From Yamagishiella unicocca (lineage: Eukaryota > Chlorophyta > Chlorophyceae > Chlamydomonadales > Volvocaceae), in NCBI GenBank assembly GCA_003116995.1, contig BDSL01000052.1:558001-622000 (forward strand): a stretch of 64,000 nt of DNA. The letters are read 5' to 3'. Position 1 is the stretch's first letter. Each line of letters starts with the position of its first letter. Below, in pieces: positions 57,901-64,000 of the stretch. The notes below the pieces were generated by a model. It was not told the DNA's origin. It made no database searches and saw nothing but the letters and a program-made list of their open reading frames with translations. The translations under genes and the position numbers were made by a program.

Positions 57901-60900
57901 AAGGACGGGCTTCCAACCGCAATCACAGACCTGCAGTTGCGCCTCCCGCGCGCTCACAGCCGCTGCACCCTCGCCACGCTTGACATCTGAGTCAGCCAGT
58001 TGTGCCCGCAGCTCCCGCGCTTCGCCTGCCTTGCAGGCCAGCGCCTCCTGCGTGCGCAAGGGTCGCAACGCAGTGCTCGTCAGTGGAGCTTGGCCATGTA
58101 CCTGCCTGGCTTGGATGATACGGATGCTACGTATGCATGCCTGTATTGAGACGATGGACGACGGCGGCAGCAACAGGAAGGGCTGCCCGTCCGTGCACGT
58201 AGATCCACATCTTCATCAAGGTGGCGAGAGGAGAGGGAAGGTGTGGAAGCCGACGGATACTCTGATGCCCCTGCGTGCTGATGCCGTGGCAGCGCGACGT
58301 CTTGAGCTCATGGCCCTTCCCCACCAAAAACGCACCTCCGCCTCTGCAAGCTGCTTCGCGTGCCGTCCGCGTGCCTCTTCGAGCTCGGTTGCGTGCTGTC
58401 GGCGCGTCTCCTCAAGTTCTATTGCGTGCTGCCTGCGCGCCTCCTCGAGCTCCATTGCGTGCTGCCTACGTGACTCCTCAACTTCCACTGCGTGCTGCCG
58501 ACGTATCGCACTGAGCGCAACCGTGTGTGCCTCCGCCTCCAGCTTCGCCTGCTGCCTGATATTCTGCACCTCAACCTCCGCCGCCTCCGCCACCGCCTTC
58601 GCCTGCGCCCTGGCCTTCTGCCCCTCCGCCTCCGCCGCATCGGTCACCGCCTGTGCCTGAGCCCTGGCCTTCTGCACCTGTACCTCCGCCGCTTCTATAG
58701 CAACTTGGATTTGGGCCTTGGCCTGCTGGGCCGCTGCCGCCTCCGCAGCTTTCACCTGAGACTTAGCCTCTTGCACTGCTGCTTCGGCCGCCTCGGCCGC
58801 AGCCTGCGCCTGCGACTTGGCGCGCTGCACGAGCGTATTTGCAGCCTCGGCCGCCGCCAGCGCCTGTGTCCTGGCCCTCTGCATGGCAGCCTCGTGCTCA
58901 GAGTTTGCGGCGGCCTGCAGCTGCTTGTGTTCCTCCCAAGCGGCGGCGACCTAGGCACATGTAGGCAGGCACGCACGGCAAAAGGCGTGGAATTTGCCTG
59001 AAACGGCAGGCTGGCCCGTGTGCGCCCGGTAAGGCATATGGCGTCAGGCGGCAAGGTACGGAACGAAGTCTTTCCACGCGTACAATCACCTTTTCTTCCC
59101 CCTCAGCCTTCAGCGCACGGTGCTGCTCCAAAGCCGCCGCCTCCCACCGCTCGCGATCCTCATGGAACGCGGCCAGGTAGGCCATTTTCTGAGACTGCTC
59201 ATCCGCCCGAGCAGCCTACAGGCAGCCAGGGTACAACCGGAAGGGCACATGGGGTGACATGGTATCTACGGAGGAGCGACAAGGCAAAATATTGCCAAAA
59301 CCTGGGGTGCCGATGTCGCGTTGGCTGGAAGCTGCGTGGCCCCCAGTGATGATTGCACATTGGCTCGGCGTTTGGCCCCGCATGGTTTGGCTCCTCTACG
59401 CATAGCGCAAGCTTCCTGTCATGGCCGACTGGCAAGCTTCTCAAACACGATACCCTGGTGTTACTCCGCGCTCCTCCACTCAAGCTCGTGGCTCCCTCAC
59501 ACACAGCAGTAAACAGTTGCCAACTCCGCGATGCTACCCAACACACCGCAACCGTCTTCTAATGCGCCGCACCTCCAGTTTCTGGCGTTCCTCCACGAAC
59601 TGCGCCTCTCGCCGCTGCCTTTCCGTCGCGAACTCGTTTAGCATCCCCGCCTGCTGCTGCTCCATAGCACGCGCATGTGCCTGACCACGGCGAGGAAGGG
59701 GAGTAGGAACGTGCCGGGGCGCTTGGGATTGAGGGCAACCTGATTCGCAGGCAGCCCGATTGCAAGAAGGCCAACGGTGTAATGGACCGCAGCCTCAGAG
59801 ATACCAACCGGATCATGGAGCGTAGTACGCGTCCCTGCAGAATGGAAGTGTGGGCAACCACCGCGGACAGCTTTTCGCGCGCCAGTACGTGGATACGCTT
59901 CTCATGGCGACAGCATTATGCCTTTAACGGCAAGCTGCTGAGACATCCCGACATTGGGCGACCATAGCCAGAGCAAGCAAGTCGAGGCAAACACGCTCGG
60001 CAGCGGCCAACCTGCGCAATTGACAGCTGGCCCTGCAAGGACTCCGCGAGCTCACGGGCCTCCCGAAGCTTCTGGACCGCCATCATCTTCTCTGCCTGAC
60101 GAAGAGACATAGGCAGGGAGCGTGGACATCTGGTCAAGTAAGCGATGCAGCTAGCGCAGCGGGGCTGCGTCAGAAGTAGCACGAGTGCGACAGGTGGCTC
60201 AGCGGGTAGCTCTCCGCTGTCGTCGTGAGGCGGGAGACGTGGTGAGTGATGTGACAAGACAAGCTGCGTGAGCTTTATCTTGAGGGACAATCGTGGTGGC
60301 AACGCGCTGCAATGCAACAGCCGGTCCTCAAATTTAGTTATGCTCGGATCCTCCAAATTACGTGATACACTTTTGCGCACCAGGCACCGCGAACGAAGAA
60401 GCTGATGTTTAGACAAGTGTATTTACGGATTTGCTCTCTCCACCGCAACCACTTCGCCCAGACAGAGGTGAAGGAGGACAGAGCCACGCCGCGTACCTGC
60501 GTTGCCGCCAGGAGGGCCACGCTGTCGCCTGCCAGCTCAACCTGAGTGTTCAACGGGCAATTGAGCATGGCATTCAAGTTTTTTCCTTTTCGACCAACAA
60601 AGTCTCGGTGTATGGCGTGTGCCAACGATGCCAACCATTTGCCGCACAGCGGCAGCCCCTTCCTGACGTTATCCCACTGCGGGTAACTGCACTTCGTAGG
60701 GACAACTGGGTAATGGCATGGCCACCCCTACCCCTATCCATGGTATCCCCGACCCAAATTCCCGCCCCGTCTTCGCTGCACCTGGCCCTGCAGCGCTGCG
60801 ACCTGCGCTCCCAGCACGCCAGTGCGCCGCCCCTCAGACATGAGCCGATCACGCAACGTGTCGATTTCCTTGACGTATGCCTAGCCAAGGAGCAAGGGCG

Positions 60901-62929
60901 GCAATGCAGGCTGGGTCAGGCCGGCCTAGCGGCCAACTGCCCTGTGCGCAGTACGCTGTCGTATTGGGGTTCCAAAACAAGCGGCAGGTAGCGCATATGT
61001 AACGGCTCAGCCAATTATTTCAGGCAGTACGTTGTGCGATTCTGGCGCTTTGCATCGCCATTGTGAAGTGAAAAGGGTAGAAGCCACGGGGCCGCTCCGC
61101 ATAACGCGACAGGCGCGTGAAGCCGGAACCCTAAGCTTCGCTCTTTGCCGTAGAGTCTGCTCACAACCCGTCAATGGAAGTAGTCGGCAAGGCCAGAGGT
61201 CGGCCCGGCGATGCGACCTCTGTGGCAATGTGCCCTACCCTGCGGCAGACGCACCCTGCGGCAACTTTCACGACTGATTCCAACCCAAACTCCGCACCTG
61301 CAGCAGCTGCTTCGTCTTCCTGTATTTGCTGCGCAGCTCCGTGGGCGAGGTGCCGGAGCTTCCACCGGAGGGCGCGGTGCCGCCGCCTGCCCCAGATGGA
61401 GTTTGCGATGGCGATGGTAAGGGTACAGGCGCCATATACCCAGCAGCTCCGACTTGCGGCTGTGGAGGCAGCGACGCTGCGCCACCACCACCGCCTGCGC
61501 CGGCCGGGTACCTCTCGCAGTGTCCTGTACCGCCGGCCGTCGCCCGCCGCACTGGCTGCGGCCGTGGCGGCGGGGGGTTTGGAGGCGATGAGCGCTGCCC
61601 CGTCGAGCGCTGCCCCAACGGCGCTGGTTGGCTTGGGCCTGACTGCTGCGGGCACATGGAGCGGAACATCCCTGCCGCCGCCTCAGGCGGAGAGTTGGCC
61701 TGCTCTGACCCAAAAGCTTGCACCGCCATCGGTTCGGCGGCAGCAGCATTGCCGGCCGCGTTGGGAGCTGGTGATGTCGGCCAGCCCAGCCCCGCAACTG
61801 GCGTGTACATTGCACCATGCTGCGGCGTGGTGCTGTACGGCACGGCATCGTAGGTTGTGGCGCTGTACGGCGTATAGTTGTGCGGTGTGTTGTGCGGTGG
61901 TGTGGCGTCCATTGCATCCTCGCCCGCCTGGTTCCATTGCTGACGCTGGTGCTGGTCTGAGACGCTGCTGGCGTGGGGCCCGAGGACTTGCGCGGTCTGA
62001 CCTGATGGGTTCGGCATGGGCGTGTGCCCGAACGCACCTGCCGAAGTTGCCCAGGCCGGCCGGGAGCGCATGATGGGTGTGGAGTACGAATATGGCGCTA
62101 CACCTTGTACCCCAGACGGTGACGATGGGCCCACAGATGCTGGACACGCTGTCGGGATCTGCATGCGCGTCGGCGACCAGACGGCTGACTGGGGCAGGTT
62201 CGCACTGGACGTGCTCTTCCCAGATGGGGTCGCGCTTTCGGTCAGGTGGTCGTCATGCCCCGGTGCGTACAGATCCGCGATCATGGGGCGTGACGTGGTC
62301 ATGACTGTGCCATCCGGGTACAGGTCGACTCGCTGATGGCTCATGGCCGGCCCCGAAACGGTGATTTTATGTGACCCGAAATTCAGGCCCGTTTCCATCG
62401 TGGTGGAAGTAGTATGCGTGGATTGCGGGGTGGTCACGATGGGCTCCGCAACGGCGACGGGTGAATTGGCCGACGCGGAGCCGTGAGCGGCGCCCTCATG
62501 TGGACGGGTGTCGCCATCTTCGCCAGGACGCTTGCGCCATTCCTGGTATTGTCCTGGCTCTGGGAACTGCGCGGAAAACTGGTCTCCAGGTGGAGGATGC
62601 GACGTCGCCGCCGGCGCCAGGAGCTGAACGTATTCCAGGCCTGCTGACTGCTTGTTCTCAGATGGTGAAGTTGCAGGCGAATGGTTGACAAAGGAGGAGA
62701 ATAACAACCGCTGTTGGTCCTGGAACGTGCTGGTGGCATCCATGGATTCTCCTTTGTTTTCAGCCCAGGAGCTTGACCATGTGACGTCAGCTTTCGATTT
62801 AAGCGCTAAGAGGCTCTGTGACGAAAACGGTGAACCGTGCTGAGGGCCAACGGAGCCATCGCTTGCGGAATTGTTGCTCGCCGCTGGCGAGCCCCCGAGG
62901 ACCCACGCCTTTGTACCCTCAGTCTCCAT
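45952..62929 (-). CDS. Giant coiled-coil protein, 26 exons, about 3,597 aa, unknown function
   Basis: Exons: 62929-61298, 60880-60782, 60541-60497, 60095-60012, 59897-59829, 59680-59573, 59215-59090, 58950-58336, 58047-57931, 57607-57536, 57375-57295, 57165-57106, 56884-56741, 56540-56388, 56129-56052, 55904-55812, 55634-53871, 53613-53419, 53228-53064, 52915-52742, 52070-51906, 51690-51598, 51275-51036, 50771-49968, 49661-48718, 48625-45952. Every intron but the last is phase 0. Residues 1-544 are Pro/Ser/Ala-rich and end in ELRSKYRKTKQLLQ. Residues 545-1192 are almost continuous coiled coil. Exon 17 starts coiled, then has an Ala-rich and an Arg/Ser-rich disordered part. Residues 1781-2450 are again coiled (LEEEQRALEEEQKAKVDLEA, QEEELRQMEEELEG). 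The last 1,100 residues are Pro/Gln/Ser-rich with a short folded-looking part (LQALLAEVSQHCQRLPAIN). No enzymatic domain seen. A cytoskeletal, basal-body or tethering scaffold is plausible only by shape. The link between exons 25 and 26 is the weakest junction. Confidence 0.78.
52092..52375. repeat. 55-bp minisatellite in an intron of the giant coiled-coil gene, 5 copies
   Basis: Unit begins GCGGGTGCGGTCAGGGCCAC and recurs every 55 bp at 52092, 52147, 52202, 52257 and 52312, the last one diverged. Lies in the intron before exon 52070-51906. Confidence 0.95.
58336..58860 (-). repeat. Internal coding repeats in exon 8 of the giant gene
   Basis: Six 17-18-residue units of the type QAQAAAEAAEAAVQEAKS are followed by five 11-residue units (RRQHAMELEEA, RRQHAIELEET, RRQHATELEEA and variants), all predicted helix. 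Confidence 0.9.
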
Positions 62930-62939
62930 CGGAAGCAAA

Positions 62940-63190
62940 TGGAAACTATTTTCTTGGGTATGAAGTCATGGAAGGATCTTGAAGGTTAGGAGGACACAGC
63001 TGTCCATGAATTTAAAATCATTTCTTTTGGTAAAAGCATTTTTCCGCTTATATTAGTGCAGCGCATACGGTCAGCTCTAATCTATACAACTTTAAACCGA
63101 GCTTGAGTGTGGTGAGCTGCTTGCCTGCTTCCACAATTCGTGGTACGATAGACCGGCCGACAGGTAACGGATTCTGAAGTAAGGGGAGAA
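62940..63190. other. 5' flank of the giant coiled-coil gene
   Basis: About 250 bp, AT-richer than the surroundings, presumably promoter and 5' UTR; no specific motif assigned. Confidence 0.4.
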
Positions 63191-63532
63191 TAAGTGTTGA
63201 CGGCCTCCTCCATGGTACTGGATTCTGACCCCGAATCAGCGTTGTTGTCGTCCAGGTCGAAGCAAGGGACCGTGCCTTTGCTTGCGCCGGCTATCTTCAA
63301 TGTCTTCGGCGCGGTTTTCCCGGCTGATTGCGGTTTCGAGCTAGTCGATAATCCGTACTTAGTTCCTTGACATTAGCGAATAGCTTGATACCGCAATCAG
63401 CCAGGAAAACCGCGCCGAAGACACTGAAGATAGCCGGCGCAAGCAAAGGCACGGTCCCTCGCTTCGACCTGGACGACAACAACGCTGATTCGGGGTCAGA
63501 ATCCAGTACCATGGAGGAGGCCGTCAACACTT
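63191..63532. repeat. Long palindrome: 162-bp arms, 19-nt loop
   Basis: 63191-63352 is the reverse complement of 63372-63532 with few mismatches; the centre is 63353-63371. Both arms read the same protein segment (KIAGASKGTVP, FDLDDNNADSGSESSTMEEA), the left on minus and the right on plus. Confidence 0.92.
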
Positions 63533-63966
63533 TGAAGGCGGATATAATGTCTGACATCTCGGGGTTATTTGCGAGCATGAAGCAGATGCTGGACGAACGG
63601 CTCGAGAAATTCAGCGACAGTTTGAAGCGAGAGGGTCAGCGGCTAGACGCGGAGATCCACGCCGTTCACCAAGGGTCCAGCAGGGCGGTCGGTGAAACTA
63701 CTACCGATGGCCAGGAGGCGCTCGTCGTAAAGGTCAACAATCTGTGCGTGTTGGTCCAGGAGCTGACCTCAAGGATTGACAAGATGCAGAGGGCCTGGTC
63801 AGGGCTCCAGCAAAAGGGTCCGGCCGCAGCGCAGCAGCGCCCCAGGCGAGCTACGCAGGCGTACGAGGCGGGGCGAACGGTACCCCTCGTGGAGATGGAG
63901 TCCCTGATCCTAAGCAACATTGGCCGCAACATCACTCGGAACCAACGAGGCGCGACACAACAATGA
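63367..63966 (+). CDS. Probable mobile-element ORF, 199 aa
   Basis: The frame begins within the palindrome and ends in a stop at 63964-63966. After an acidic N-terminus (DLDDNNADSGSESS) it forms a likely coiled coil (SMKQMLDERLEKFSDSLKRE, VNNLCVLVQELTSRIDKM) and ends in a basic part (QQRPRRATQAYEAGRT). This order, coiled coil then basic region, resembles LINE ORF1-type or gag-like proteins, but no motif proves it. The partial inverted copy at the 5' end supports a mobile origin. The element probably continues beyond the window. Confidence 0.45.
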   Translation: MTLANSLIPQSARKTAPKTLKIAGASKGTVPRFDLDDNNADSGSESSTMEEAVNTLKADIMSDISGLFASMKQMLDERLEKFSDSLKREGQRLDAEIHAVHQGSSRAVGETTTDGQEALVVKVNNLCVLVQELTSRIDKMQRAWSGLQQKGPAAAQQRPRRATQAYEAGRTVPLVEMESLILSNIGRNITRNQRGATQQ

Positions 63967-64000
63967 CTTGCTGCGTGCCCTGTACCAGTATGTCCTGGCC

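Overview
The window is nuclear DNA from a volvocine green alga (Chlamydomonas/Volvox relatives). The signs are high GC with Gly/Ala/Gln-rich proteins, many short GT-AG introns per gene, TGTAA poly(A) motifs downstream of stop codons, algal transposons, and typical eukaryotic gene families. No rRNA, tRNA, CRISPR or bacterial feature was found. Gene models below were built by hand from splice consensus and reading-phase agreement.

Layout. 1-5,000 (minus): an AP2-domain transcription-factor gene with an overlooked 5' exon, plus weakly supported exons running on towards position 82. 5,000-6,700: no gene. 6,760-13,774: a 5'-truncated L1-type LINE (plus), cut in two by a 5.6-kb PIF/Harbinger DNA transposon (7,039-12,647) with 29-bp TIRs and a TAA target duplication. 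The transposon carries three genes: a DDE transposase, a spliced 229-aa accessory ORF, and a spliced AT-hook/glycine-repeat protein. 15,011-17,919 (plus): a MYND zinc-finger gene whose 5' end is unresolved. 20,025-26,531 (minus): a 14-exon CLC anion channel/exchanger (908 aa) with an altered selectivity-filter motif. 28,773-30,043 (minus): an RRM/glycine-rich RNA-binding protein. 30,274-31,851 (plus): a mitochondrial calcium uniporter (MCU), divergent from the RRM gene across 230 bp. 32,458-43,228 (plus): a 26-exon UPF2 gene (1,242 aa) of nonsense-mediated decay. 43,858-45,370 (minus): a decayed Ty3/Gypsy fragment. 45,952-62,929 (minus): a 26-exon gene for a giant coiled-coil protein of about 3,600 aa. 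63,191-63,532: a near-perfect palindrome fused to a probable mobile-element ORF that reaches the window end.

The cellular genes do not form one pathway: transcription control (AP2), mRNA handling (RRM protein, UPF2), ion transport (CLC, MCU) and a structural coiled-coil protein. The most unusual material is the multi-gene Harbinger, the giant coiled-coil gene with almost only phase-0 introns, the palindromic element, the CLC filter change, and short sequences scattered through introns of unrelated genes.
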